Part shown: positions 9,901-18,093 of the stretch, one piece after another
How positions within the stretch are numbered: position 1 is the stretch's first letter
Layout of the letters: each line of letters starts with the position of its first letter
Source of the DNA: Caballeronia sp. SBC1
GTDB taxonomy: Bacteria; Pseudomonadota; Gammaproteobacteria; Burkholderiales; Burkholderiaceae
NCBI RefSeq assembly: GCF_011493005.1
Contig: NZ_CP049158.1
Coordinates: 558,001 to 622,000, forward strand
Reading direction: 5' to 3'
DNA: 64,000 nucleotides
Position numbers and translations under genes: made by a program
The notes under the pieces: generated by a model
What the model was told of the DNA's origin: nothing
Database searches by the model: none
What the model saw: only the letters and a program-made list of their open reading frames with translations

Positions 9901-10225
9901 AGCCGGCGCGAGCCGTATCCGGCCGGTGCTGATGACGGCGTTTGCCATGATCATCGGCATGATTCCGATGGCGCTCGGTCTCGGCGAAGGCGCCGAACAG
10001 AACGCGCCGCTCGGGCGGGCGGTGATCGGCGGATTGCTGTTTGCTACTGTATCCACACTCTTTTTCGTGCCGCTCGTGTTTGCGGGTATTCACAGCCGGC
10101 TGGCCCGGCGGCGTGATCGTTTGGCGGGTGACGGCGACGATCATGGCGGCGGCAACTCAGGCCACCCCGGCCGCCCCGGCCACGATGGCCCGGGTCATGG
10201 CGCCGGCGAGCATGCTCCAAGTTAA
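6977..10225 (+). CDS. RND efflux transporter permease
   Basis: 1082 residues from the ATG at 6977 (MWIVNVALKRPYTFIVMA), the normal N-terminus of the family. The frame is open further upstream but that stretch has no family character. Twelve-helix RND architecture is visible: first helix at the N-terminus, the proton-relay aspartates D401/D402 in GILVDDATVTIENIER, two large periplasmic loops, and the C-terminal helix bundle with LTGAIMTMGVATANSILMVS. It should form an inner-membrane trimer exporting a drug, solvent or metal by proton antiport. The last about 30 residues are unusually Gly/His-rich. The following adaptor, channel and two-component genes complete a tripartite pump operon. Confidence 0.92.
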   Translation: MWIVNVALKRPYTFIVMAILILLATPFALLTTPVDVLPDINIPVVSIIWNYTGLSAEDMANRITQVNERSLTTTVNDIEHIESQSLPGIAILKIFLQPTANIQTAIAQTVAVEQAQLKQMPPGATPPLVISYSASSIPVIQLGLSSTTLSEQDLNDTALNFLRPQLVTIPGAAVPYPYGGKSRLVSVDLDTRALLAKGLTPSDVVSAFNAQNLILPTGTAKIGMKEYTINMNGSPATIAALNDIPVRTLNGATTYLREVAHVRDGFSPQTNIVRQNGHRGVLISILKSGSASTLSIVNSLYALLPSARASLPPDLVITPLFDQSVFVKAAVQGVIREALIAAALTAAMILLFLGNWRSTCIIAVSIPLSILSSLLVLHALGQTINIMTLGGLALAVGILVDDATVTIENIERHLHMGTDLHEAILEGAGEIAVPALVSTLCICIVFVPMFFLTGVAKFLFVPLAEAVVFAMLASYILSRTLVPTLAMLLMGHAHKPKNGSKPNLFMRLYHRFDAGFERMRATYIVILSTLLVRRRMFATMFLCFCVLSVGLVFVLGEDFFPTVDAGDIRLHMRAPTGTRIEETARLADHVEDVVRQVVPAAQLNTILDNLGLPYSGINLSYSNAGTIGTLDGEIQVALKPDHEPTQNFVDKLRAVLPQRFPGVEFFFQPADIVTQILNFGLPAAIDVQISGANQQGNFAVAAKLMKSIRQIPGTVDTHIQQKLDEPALNLQMDRTRLQQLNLTASNVAQNVLISLSGSSQTSPGFWFNNKNGVEYQVAVQTPQYQVSSIDELLRTPVSGSATGPTQLLGNLVQVTPQNQFAVVTHYNIRPVIDVFVSVEGRDLGSIARQVDKLVDQARATLPRGSQIIVRGQVATMRSSFFGLGVGVAMAIVLVYLLIVVNFQSWVDPLIIVSALPAALAGIVWMLFLTGTHLSVPALTGAIMTMGVATANSILMVSFARQRLQAGAPPLTAALEAGASRIRPVLMTAFAMIIGMIPMALGLGEGAEQNAPLGRAVIGGLLFATVSTLFFVPLVFAGIHSRLARRRDRLAGDGDDHGGGNSGHPGRPGHDGPGHGAGEHAPS

Positions 10226-10240
10226 ATATGGCTGACTGAT

Positions 10241-11464
10241 ATGACAGAAAAAACTCATGCTTCACTGGCGATCCCTGCAAGGGACACCGAGAGCGGCCAC
10301 GCACTACCGCCTCGCGGCCGTGAATGGAAACGCGCGAAGATCGCGATCATCGTGGTGCTGGTCCTGCTCGTACTGGGCGCCGGGCGCACGGTGGTGTCGG
10401 ACGTGATGCAAAGCCACTCGGTGGCCGCGACCTCGCAGCAAAACGCGAAGGTGTATGTGAACGTCGTCTCGCCCAAGCAAGCTGCGGGCGGCGGTGACAC
10501 GTTGCTGCCGGGCACGTTGCGCGGCTACGTGGAGTCGCCTATCTACGCGCGCGCCACGGGTTATCTGCTGCACTGGTATGCAGATATTGGCACGCGGGTG
10601 AAGCAAGGCCAGTTGCTCGCTGATCTCGATACCCCTGAGATCGATCAGGAACTCGCGCAGGCGGTGGCGCAACGGGACCAGGCGTCGTCCAGTCTCGTGC
10701 TCGCGAAGAGCTCGTTCGAGCGCTGGCAGCAGTTGCGCCAACGCGATGCGGTGTCTCAACAGGAACTCGATGAACGCCAGAGCACGTACACGCAGGACGT
10801 CGCGAATCTTGCGGCAGCGAACGCCAACGTTCAGCGCCTGAAGCAGCTTGAATCGTTCAAGCGCATCGTCGCTCCGTTCGCAGGCGTGGTGACGCAGCGC
10901 AACGTGGACGTGGGCGATTTGATCGATGCCGGCAGCGGTGCAAGCCGGGCGCTCTTCGCGCTGGCGCAGTCGGACCCGCTCAGAGTCTATGTGCAGCTTC
11001 CGCAGGCTTATGCGCAGAACGTGAAGCAAGGGCAGGATGTCATCGTCACGCAGGCGGAATTGCCGGGCCAGCAGTTCCACGGCTCGATTGCCAATATCTC
11101 CGGCGCAATCGATGTCCCGACCCGTTCGCTGCAGATCGAAGTGCGCCTGCCCAATCCGGATAACAAGCTGCGCCCGGGTGCGTATGTACAGGTAGCGCTG
11201 CCGGCTACCGTGCGGGCACCTTTGCTGGTGCCGGGCAATGCGCTGCTGTTTCGCTCGGAAGGGCCGCGGGTTGCGGTGGTCGACCAGAACGGCAAGGTCG
11301 ACCTGCGCAAGATCGTGATTGCGCAGGACCTGGGACCGTCGCTGGAGATTGAAAGCGGCATTGAAGCAACCGACAAGATCATCATCAATCCGAGCGATTC
11401 GATTGCGGACGGCGACCATGTCCTGATCGCGCCGCAGCAGCCTGCCAAGAAGGGGACGTCGTGA
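10241..11464 (+). CDS. RND efflux periplasmic adaptor (membrane fusion protein)
   Basis: 407 residues. An N-terminal membrane anchor (IAIIVVLVLLVLGAGRTVV, residues about 30-48) is followed by the barrel-sandwich half ESPIYARATGYLLHWYADIGT, a coiled-coil hairpin rich in Q/A/E (residues about 135-200), the second lipoyl half IVAPFAGVVTQRNVDVGDL, and a beta-barrel. It bridges the permease at 6977 and the outer-membrane channel at 11461. It starts 15 bp after the permease stop and its own stop overlaps the next gene's GTG, so the three genes are one operon. Confidence 0.92.
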   Translation: MTEKTHASLAIPARDTESGHALPPRGREWKRAKIAIIVVLVLLVLGAGRTVVSDVMQSHSVAATSQQNAKVYVNVVSPKQAAGGGDTLLPGTLRGYVESPIYARATGYLLHWYADIGTRVKQGQLLADLDTPEIDQELAQAVAQRDQASSSLVLAKSSFERWQQLRQRDAVSQQELDERQSTYTQDVANLAAANANVQRLKQLESFKRIVAPFAGVVTQRNVDVGDLIDAGSGASRALFALAQSDPLRVYVQLPQAYAQNVKQGQDVIVTQAELPGQQFHGSIANISGAIDVPTRSLQIEVRLPNPDNKLRPGAYVQVALPATVRAPLLVPGNALLFRSEGPRVAVVDQNGKVDLRKIVIAQDLGPSLEIESGIEATDKIIINPSDSIADGDHVLIAPQQPAKKGTS

Positions 11465-12996
11465 AGCGCGCGCGCCAGTGGCCGGTTCAGCGGCCGGTTC
11501 AGCGGCCGACTCTGCCGGCACGGCTCAAGACGCTGCTGGCCAGTACGACCGTGGTGGCGTCCGGAGCGGTTCTGCTGTCCGCTTGCACGGTTGGGCCGGA
11601 CTACAAGCAGCCTCACGCCGATGCACCGCCCGCGTGGCATACCGACTCGTACTGGCGTCTCGCCGAGCCGTCGCACGCGCCGCTGGCTCCGGAGTGGTGG
11701 ACCAGTTTCGGCGATGAATCGTTGAACGGCTTCGAACAGCAAGCGCTTGCGCAGAACCAGACGCTCGCCGCCGCCAGCGCGCATTACGCGCAGGCACGTG
11801 CAACGCTCGCGAACAACAAGGCGCAGCAGGTGCCCGAGGTCGATCTGGGCGCCAACGGGTCGCGCTTCCGGATATCGCAGAACCGGCCGCTGACCAACTA
11901 CGCCACGCCGACCCAGTCGACGGTGCAGAACAACATCCAGCTCGGTCCCACTATCAACTACGACACCGACCTGTTTGGCCGGATTCGCCGCGAAGTGGAA
12001 GGTGCGACAGCATCCGCCGAACAATCACGCGACGATCTCGCCAACGCGCGGCTCGTGCTGACCACGGACCTGGCGAGCGACTACTTTTCAATGCGCGAAC
12101 TCGATGCCGAGATCGACGTGCTGAACCGTTCAGTTGTCCTGCAGCAGAAGGCGCTGGATTACGTGACCACGGAACATGACCTCGGTTCAGTATCCGGGCT
12201 TGACGTGCTGCAGCAGAAATCCGAACTCGACTCTACAAAGGTCCAGGCTCGCTTGCTGCTCAACCAGCGCGCCCAGTTCGAGCATGCGATTGCTGCGCTG
12301 ATCGGTGTTCCCGCACCGCAGTTCGCCATTGAGCCGAAGGTGATCGATACCGCTGTGCCCGCGATTCCGCTCGGACTGCCGAGCGATCTGCTGCAGCGGC
12401 GCCCTGACATTGCGTCGGCAGAACGCGCGATGGCTGCTGCAAACGCGCAGATCGGCGTGGCGAAAGCCGCGTTTTTCCCGAGCCTTTCGCTGATGCCTGG
12501 CATCGGCTGGGAAAGCACGCAGTTCGCCAGCTTGTTGAGCGCACCGACGCTGATGTGGACACTGGGTGCAACGCTCTCGCAAGTCGTCTTCGATGGCGGC
12601 CGGCGTGCCGCCAATGTCGACTTTGCGAGTGCGGGGTACCAGGCGGCTGAGGCGAACTATCGCCAGACGGTGCTCAATGCGTTCCAGCAGGTGCAGGACG
12701 GCGTGACCGGGTTGTCGGTGCTCGACGCGGCATCGAAGGAGTCGCAGGAGGCCGTCACTGACGCGCGGCGTTTGCTCTCGCTTGCCAACGATCGTTATTC
12801 GGGCGGCCTGGTTGCCTTCCTCGATGTGATCACTGCCCAGCAGTCGCTGCTCACGAGCGAGCGCCAGGACGTGCAGATTCACGGCCAGCAATGGACGATG
12901 TCGGTGTCGCTGGTGAAAGCGTTGGGGGGCGGCTGGGATGTGACCACGGCAGCACCGGAGAAAACGGCGGCAACCAACACCAGCCCGCCGGACTGA
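11461..12996 (+). CDS. Outer-membrane efflux lipoprotein (NodT/OprM family)
   Basis: 511 residues from a GTG that overlaps the adaptor's TGA (GTGA). A lipoprotein signal is present: a hydrophobic stretch ending in LLSAC, then TVGPDYKQP, the normal mature start of NodT-type channels. Two OEP repeats follow with long amphipathic helices, and the LLQRRPDIASAERAMAAANA motif is typical of the family. It forms the trimeric outer-membrane exit duct of the pump. Confidence 0.93.
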   Translation: MKRARQWPVQRPVQRPTLPARLKTLLASTTVVASGAVLLSACTVGPDYKQPHADAPPAWHTDSYWRLAEPSHAPLAPEWWTSFGDESLNGFEQQALAQNQTLAAASAHYAQARATLANNKAQQVPEVDLGANGSRFRISQNRPLTNYATPTQSTVQNNIQLGPTINYDTDLFGRIRREVEGATASAEQSRDDLANARLVLTTDLASDYFSMRELDAEIDVLNRSVVLQQKALDYVTTEHDLGSVSGLDVLQQKSELDSTKVQARLLLNQRAQFEHAIAALIGVPAPQFAIEPKVIDTAVPAIPLGLPSDLLQRRPDIASAERAMAAANAQIGVAKAAFFPSLSLMPGIGWESTQFASLLSAPTLMWTLGATLSQVVFDGGRRAANVDFASAGYQAAEANYRQTVLNAFQQVQDGVTGLSVLDAASKESQEAVTDARRLLSLANDRYSGGLVAFLDVITAQQSLLTSERQDVQIHGQQWTMSVSLVKALGGGWDVTTAAPEKTAATNTSPPD

Positions 12997-13004
12997 TTTG
13001 ACAC

Positions 13005-13070
13005 GCGAGTGGCGAGGCCCGACCCGGGCCGCGCGCGCCGGAGCACGCCAGACCGGGGTTCGCCACTCGC
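13005..13070 (+). terminator. Hairpin after the efflux operon
   Basis: GCGAGTGGCGA at 13005-13015 pairs perfectly with 13060-13070, enclosing a GC-rich 44-nt interval. There is no T-run, so it may be an attenuator or a weak factor-dependent terminator between the channel gene and the response regulator. Confidence 0.4.
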
Positions 13071-13125
13071 CGGAGGGGGACACAACGTTTTCCTATAATG
13101 GGAAGACGTACATAAGAAGGCGCGC

Positions 13126-13812
13126 ATGAAACTGCTCATCGTGGAAGACGAACACAAGGTGGTTGACTACCTGCGCTCCGGCTTGACCGAGCAGGGCTGG
13201 ATAGTCGACGTTGCCCTTGACGGCGAGGAAGGCACGCATCTCGCGATCGAATTCGACTACGACGTGATCGTGCTCGACGTGATGCTGCCCAAACGCGACG
13301 GCTTCAGCGTGCTGAAGTCGCTACGCGCGCATAAGGCCACGCCCGTCATCATGCTGACCGCGCGCGACCAGATCAACGACCGGGTGCGGGGCCTGCGCGA
13401 AGGCGCCGACGACTACCTGACCAAGCCGTTCTCCTTCCTGGAACTGGTCGAGCGGCTGCATGCATTGGCGCGCCGCACTCGCGTGCAGGAGTCGACGCTG
13501 ATCTCCCTGGGCGACCTGTACGTCGACCTGATCGGCCGGCGGGCCACGCGTGACGGCGTGCGGCTGGACCTGACGGCCAAGGAATTCCAGTTGCTGAGCG
13601 TGCTGGCTCGCCGCCAGGGCGATATCCTGTCGAAGACGGCGATCACCGAACTGGTCTGGGACGTCAATTTCGACAGCCATACCAATGTGGTGGAAACCGC
13701 GATCAAGCGCTTGCGGGCCAAGCTGGACGGCCCATTCCCGACCAAATTACTGCACACGGTGCGCGGCATGGGCTATGTGCTGGAGGTCCGCGAAGAAGCG
13801 GGAACATCATGA
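13126..13812 (+). CDS. Two-component response regulator, OmpR family (heavy-metal CusR/IrlR type)
   Basis: 228 residues. The receiver domain has the acidic pair E7/D8, phospho-acceptor D51 (VIVLDVMLP), the T in IMLTARD, and the K in LTKPF. The C-terminal winged helix ends with the family motif HTVRGMGYVLE. It starts 130 bp after the efflux channel gene and overlaps the kinase gene by ATGA. It probably controls the upstream RND operon in response to the kinase. The signal is not evident, although kinases of this type often sense copper, zinc or cadmium. Confidence 0.92.
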   Translation: MKLLIVEDEHKVVDYLRSGLTEQGWIVDVALDGEEGTHLAIEFDYDVIVLDVMLPKRDGFSVLKSLRAHKATPVIMLTARDQINDRVRGLREGADDYLTKPFSFLELVERLHALARRTRVQESTLISLGDLYVDLIGRRATRDGVRLDLTAKEFQLLSVLARRQGDILSKTAITELVWDVNFDSHTNVVETAIKRLRAKLDGPFPTKLLHTVRGMGYVLEVREEAGTS

Positions 13813-15257
13813 ATCGATCCATCGCCCGACGTCTGGCTTTCATGTTCGCGGCCGTCGCGCTGTTTGTCTTCACGCTGGTCGGAACCGGGCTTTTCCTGGT
13901 GTTGCGCACGCAACTCGAACTGCATTTGCGCGAGTCACTCGACGACCGCACGCAGATCGCGCGGATCATCGTCTATCACGCGATCACGCCTGAAAAATGG
14001 AAAATGGCGCGCGAGAAGCTCACCGACATGACCCCGCGCGACGGGGTCACGCTGTATTCGGTGTGGAGCGCCGATTCGTCCTACCACTTCGGCAAGCCCG
14101 TCACCGGACAGGTCATGGACCGCTGGTCGGGCGGCTATGCACGGGTGCGAACCGGTCCCGGCAGCGAAAACGACATGCTGACCAACACGGTCGAGCTGCC
14201 CGCGTATGGCGCGCGGCCGGCCGTGATGCTGCAAGTCGCGGCCGGTTATTCAGCCAACGCACGGACCATGCGGGCATTCGGCTTTGCGCTTGCCGCCTTG
14301 TCCGCCCTGGGCAGTCTCGGGGTGCTGCTGCTGAGTTATTCGGTCACCCGGATCGGGCTTGCGCCGCTCACGCGGCTGACCCGCGATGCATCGGCGGTGA
14401 GCCCGAACAATCGCTCGCAGCGGCTGAATACGCGCTCGCTGCCGCTGGAACTCAACGATCTCGCCAACTCATTCAACGGGGCGCTTGAGCGTCTTGATGG
14501 CGCTTACGGGCGGCTTGAATCGTTCAATGCCGATGTCGCACACGAGTTGCGCACGCCCGTCACCATCCTGATCGGGCAGACCGAAGTGGCGCTGACCCGC
14601 AACCGCTCGGTCGACGACCTGCGTCACACGTTGCAGTCGAATCTGGAAGAGTTCGAGCGCATGCGGGCGATCATCAACGACATGCTGTTTCTCGCGCGAG
14701 CCGATCAGGGCGAACGCGCGACGGGGCTTGTCGATGCATCGCTTGCCGCGGAAGTCGCCCACACGCTGGAGTTTCTAGAGATCCCGCTCGAGGAGGCGCA
14801 CGTGCGCGCGGTCGCTACCGGCGACGCGCTCGTGCAGGTGAACAAGTCGCTATTCGGGCGCGCGTGCATCAATCTCCTGATGAACGCGATCCAGCATTGC
14901 GCGCCGGGATCGACCATCAAGGTTTCGATCACCCGCGAAGGTGATCAGGTGCGCGTGGCTGTGGCCAATCCGGGGGAGCCGATCGAGCGCTCCGTGCTCG
15001 ATCATCTGTTCGACCGGTTTTATCGCGCGGAGGTTTCCCGGACCAACAGCCGTGAGAATCATGGACTGGGCTTGGCGATCGTCAAGGCGACTGCGGAAAT
15101 GCATGGTGGCAAGGTGTCCGCTGCCAGCGTCGGGGGCGTCAACACATTCGCGTTCTCGGTCGCCGCGTCGCGCAGCGAGGAGAGTGCGCGCCCTGGATCA
15201 CCGGCCGCCGATGCGTCGTCCGGAGTGCCAATGCAGCCGGCCTCGGCAGGTCATTGA
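13809..15257 (+). CDS. Sensor histidine kinase (heavy-metal sensor type)
   Basis: 482 residues. The first transmembrane helix (LAFMFAAVALFVFTLVGTGL) and a second near residues 155-180 flank a periplasmic sensor domain of about 125 residues. A HAMP region follows, then the H-box with H245 in AHELRTPV, the N-box NLLMNAIQHC, the F-box and the GLGLAIVKA G-box. It overlaps the response-regulator gene by 4 bp (ATGA) and is its partner. The last about 30 residues are a Pro/Ser/Ala-rich tail with no known role. Confidence 0.92.
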   Translation: MNRSIARRLAFMFAAVALFVFTLVGTGLFLVLRTQLELHLRESLDDRTQIARIIVYHAITPEKWKMAREKLTDMTPRDGVTLYSVWSADSSYHFGKPVTGQVMDRWSGGYARVRTGPGSENDMLTNTVELPAYGARPAVMLQVAAGYSANARTMRAFGFALAALSALGSLGVLLLSYSVTRIGLAPLTRLTRDASAVSPNNRSQRLNTRSLPLELNDLANSFNGALERLDGAYGRLESFNADVAHELRTPVTILIGQTEVALTRNRSVDDLRHTLQSNLEEFERMRAIINDMLFLARADQGERATGLVDASLAAEVAHTLEFLEIPLEEAHVRAVATGDALVQVNKSLFGRACINLLMNAIQHCAPGSTIKVSITREGDQVRVAVANPGEPIERSVLDHLFDRFYRAEVSRTNSRENHGLGLAIVKATAEMHGGKVSAASVGGVNTFAFSVAASRSEESARPGSPAADASSGVPMQPASAGH

Positions 15258-15281
15258 GATGGATGTTGGTTTCCAGGCTTG

Positions 15282-15315
15282 CCCGGCGCTTCGCGCGCCG
15301 GGGAGCGGCTCTTTT
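15282..15315 (+). terminator. Likely intrinsic terminator after the kinase gene
   Basis: CCCGGCGC at 15282-15289 and GCGCCGGG at 15295-15302 form a perfect 8-bp stem with a 5-nt loop. A short T-run follows at about 15312-15315. The U-tract is weak. Confidence 0.5.
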
Positions 15316-15387
15316 GGGCAATAATTTCCTTCATTCGCTTTTTTCGTGTTACTAAACACCGTATCTCTTCGTTCGCTCAAAACATAG

Positions 15388-15618
15388 GTTGTCGTACAAC
15401 GTGGCCTATGATATTTACGCCCCTGTTCGACGTCATGCTGCCTTCGTATTGATTTGATTTCGTCTCCGTTTAAATCGTGGGAACGAATATCCAGAAGGGT
15501 TGGAGCGGGTTAGAGCGATATCTGTCGGACTTTTGCCTGGAAGACCCAAGTCATTGCGGTTAGGGGTTTACGGTGATAGAAAACGCGCCTCGTCACCGCT
15601 ATGTTCTTATACGACAAC
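15388..15618. promoter_or_regulatory. Paired GTTGTCGTA sites upstream of an ABC operon
   Basis: GTTGTCGTACAAC at 15388-15400 is an inverted repeat (GTTGT-CGT-ACAAC). Its 9-base core GTTGTCGTA recurs on the other strand as TACGACAAC at 15610-15618, about 95 bp before the ABC operon start. TTGT...ACAA dyads are typical of GntR-family operators. No regulator gene is adjacent, so binding is inference. The rest of the 456-bp gap 15258-15713 holds no supported gene. Confidence 0.4.
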
Positions 15619-15713
15619 ATACATCGATGAATGCGCCGCGAAGCCAATCTTGCTGCGGTCCATTCGTGGCGCGCGATCCGCAATAAAATCCATACAAAGA
15701 ACGAGGAGACGAA

Positions 15714-16919
15714 ATGATTCGGTCCGTCCGTTTGTCGGCGAAGCTGGGAGTGCTGCGCATGGCGTTGAGCGCCGTGGCGGCGGTTACCGCGGTCACCGCG
15801 GTGTCTATGGTTACCGCACCTGCCGCACACGCGGCGGACCCGGTGGCGATCAACATCGTGGACGTGGCGGGCAACCTGCAACTGACGCAGAAGGCGTTCG
15901 AAGCCTTCAAGGAGAAGTACCCGCAACTCGTCTCCAACATCACGTTCACCAACGCACCCGCACCGCAGTTGCCCGGCAAGATCAAGGCGATGCAGGCGGC
16001 CGGCCGCTCGGATATCGACCTCGTGCTGACCGGCACGGACGCGCTTGCCGCGGGTATCGAACAAAAGCTCTGGATGAAGCTGCTGCCGGATCAAGCCGCG
16101 GCATTCCCCGGCGTACTCGATAAATACGCGCCCGGTCCGCGCAAGATGCAGGATCTGGCGCAAGGCTACGGCATTGAAGTGACGTACATGCCCGCGGGTC
16201 CGTTGATCGAATACAACCCGGCCAAGGTGACTGATCCGCCGAAGACGCCTGCCCAATTGCTCGCGTGGTGCAAGGCGCATCCGGACAAGCTGATCTATGC
16301 ACGCCCGGCCAATTCCGGTCCCGGCCGCACCTTCCTGATGGGCTTGCCCTATGTGCTCGGCGACAAGAATCCGCAAGACCCGATCAACGGCTGGGACAAG
16401 ACCTGGGCGTTCCTCAAGCAACTGAACGACTGCATTCCTTACTACCCGGGTGGCACGTCGGCAGTGATGAAGGAACTGGGCGAAGGCTCGCGCGACATGA
16501 CGGTGACCGTGACCGGCTGGGATATCAACCCGCGCGCGCTCGGCATCGTGCCGGCCGAATTCAAGGTCCAGTCCTTCGACAACATGACGTGGGTCAACGA
16601 CGCCCACTACATGGTGATCCCGAACGGCGTGCCGAAGGAAAAGCTCGACGTGCTCTACAAGATGATGAACTTCATGCTTGAACCCGCGCAGCAGGCAATG
16701 ACCTTCGACGATGGTTATTTCTATCCGGGTCCGGCAGTGAAGGGCGTGACGATCGATCAGGCGCCGGCGAAGAGCCAGGAAGTCATCAAGAAGTACGGCC
16801 GGCCGGAATACGCGAAGCTGCTTGCCGATCATCCGCATGTGGTGCCGCTGAGCGCTAGCGCGATGGTCGCCGCGTTCCAGAAATGGGACCGCGAGATCGG
16901 CTCGCAGAAGTCGAAGTAG
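15714..16919 (+). CDS. ABC transporter extracellular solute-binding protein
   Basis: 401 residues. AGGAG lies just before the ATG. The signal peptide ends in APAAHAA and the mature protein begins DPVAINIVDVAGNLQ. It has a family-1 solute-binding body with GYGIEVTYMPAGPLIEYNP and MVIPNGVPKEKLDVLYKMM. It leads a four-gene importer operon (binding protein, ATPase, two permeases). The ligand is not readable. The operon runs into a garD remnant, so an aldarate or other sugar acid is a reasonable guess, but polyamine-like or other organic ligands fit the family too. Confidence 0.87.
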   Translation: MIRSVRLSAKLGVLRMALSAVAAVTAVTAVSMVTAPAAHAADPVAINIVDVAGNLQLTQKAFEAFKEKYPQLVSNITFTNAPAPQLPGKIKAMQAAGRSDIDLVLTGTDALAAGIEQKLWMKLLPDQAAAFPGVLDKYAPGPRKMQDLAQGYGIEVTYMPAGPLIEYNPAKVTDPPKTPAQLLAWCKAHPDKLIYARPANSGPGRTFLMGLPYVLGDKNPQDPINGWDKTWAFLKQLNDCIPYYPGGTSAVMKELGEGSRDMTVTVTGWDINPRALGIVPAEFKVQSFDNMTWVNDAHYMVIPNGVPKEKLDVLYKMMNFMLEPAQQAMTFDDGYFYPGPAVKGVTIDQAPAKSQEVIKKYGRPEYAKLLADHPHVVPLSASAMVAAFQKWDREIGSQKSK

Positions 16920-17013
16920 TTTTAGAGTCGGCGTAATTTTAACGGCCGTGCGGCGGCTTGATGATTGCGTCAAGTCCGCTGCACGGTGTCGTTCTTAGCC
17001 TCGGGAACCTGCC

Positions 17014-18093
17014 ATGAAGCATCAGTTTGATGAGTTGCGCCTTGATTCGGTCAGCCGCAGTTTCATGAACGCCGAAGGTCAGGCGGTCGCGGCGCTCCGC
17101 GGTCTCGCCCTGAACATCCAACGCGGGGAATTTATCGCGTTGCTGGGGCCGTCCGGATGCGGCAAGTCGACGGCGCTTAATTGCATCGCCGGCTTGCAAC
17201 CGCTCACCGGCGGACGGATCTGGCTCGACGACCAGCGGATAGATGTTCTGCCGCCGGAAAAACGCGGCTTCGGCATGGTGTTCCAGAACTACGCGCTGTT
17301 CCCGCATATGTCCGTGCTCGACAACGTGGGGTTCGGTCTCAAGATGCGCGGCATGGCGAAGAGCGAAGCCGCCCGTCGCGCGTACGAAGCGCTGCAGATG
17401 GTGCAGCTCGTTGGTCAGGAGAAGAAGCTGCCGGGGCAATTGTCCGGCGGCCAGCAGCAGCGCGTTGCTATCGCGCGGGCGATCGTGATCGAACCGGCGC
17501 TTGTGCTGATGGACGAACCGTTGTCGAATCTGGATACCAAGCTGCGCATTGAAATGCGTGCCGAGATCCGGCGCATTCACAGCCAGCTCGGACGCGCAAC
17601 GATCTACGTGACCCACGATCAGGACGAAGCGCTTTCGATGGCCGACCGCATTGTCGTAATGCGTGAAGGGACCGTGCAGCAGGTCGCGTCGCCGAAGGAA
17701 ATCTATGAACGGCCGGGCAACTTGCATGTCGCGCGCTTCATGGGGTATCGGAACGTGGCGCAATTTACGCTTGAAGGCATGCAGGGCGAAGGGGTGGCCG
17801 TGAGCTCGGACGGCGTGCGGCTGATCGGCATGCCGATGGCCGGCTTCGACAGCAAACGCGTGAGTGTCGCCATGCGTCCCGAAGACCTTGATCGGTCTGC
17901 GCCAGGAGCCGAGAATGCGTTCGATGCAGAGGTACTGACCGTGGAGTACGGCGGCCACGATTCGCTGATTCGCGTGAAGGCCGCGTTCGGCAATCTGTGG
18001 GCACGCGTGACGGGTGACGTGGCGGTGGGTGAACCAATTTGCCTGCGTGTTCCGCCATCGCGCACGCTGGTGTACGACGGGGAAACGCCATGA
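17014..18093 (+). CDS. ABC transporter ATP-binding protein (PotA/UgpC type)
   Basis: 359 residues. The nucleotide-binding domain (residues about 1-240) has Walker A GPSGCGKST, signature [15 protein letters not shown], Walker B LVLMDEPLSNLD and the H-loop VTHDQDEA. It is followed by a C-terminal TOBE regulatory domain typical of the CUT1/Pot group. Its stop overlaps the next permease start (ATGA). It energises the permeases at 18090 and 18980. Confidence 0.93.
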   Translation: MKHQFDELRLDSVSRSFMNAEGQAVAALRGLALNIQRGEFIALLGPSGCGKSTALNCIAGLQPLTGGRIWLDDQRIDVLPPEKRGFGMVFQNYALFPHMSVLDNVGFGLKMRGMAKSEAARRAYEALQMVQLVGQEKKLPGQLSGGQQQRVAIARAIVIEPALVLMDEPLSNLDTKLRIEMRAEIRRIHSQLGRATIYVTHDQDEALSMADRIVVMREGTVQQVASPKEIYERPGNLHVARFMGYRNVAQFTLEGMQGEGVAVSSDGVRLIGMPMAGFDSKRVSVAMRPEDLDRSAPGAENAFDAEVLTVEYGGHDSLIRVKAAFGNLWARVTGDVAVGEPICLRVPPSRTLVYDGETP

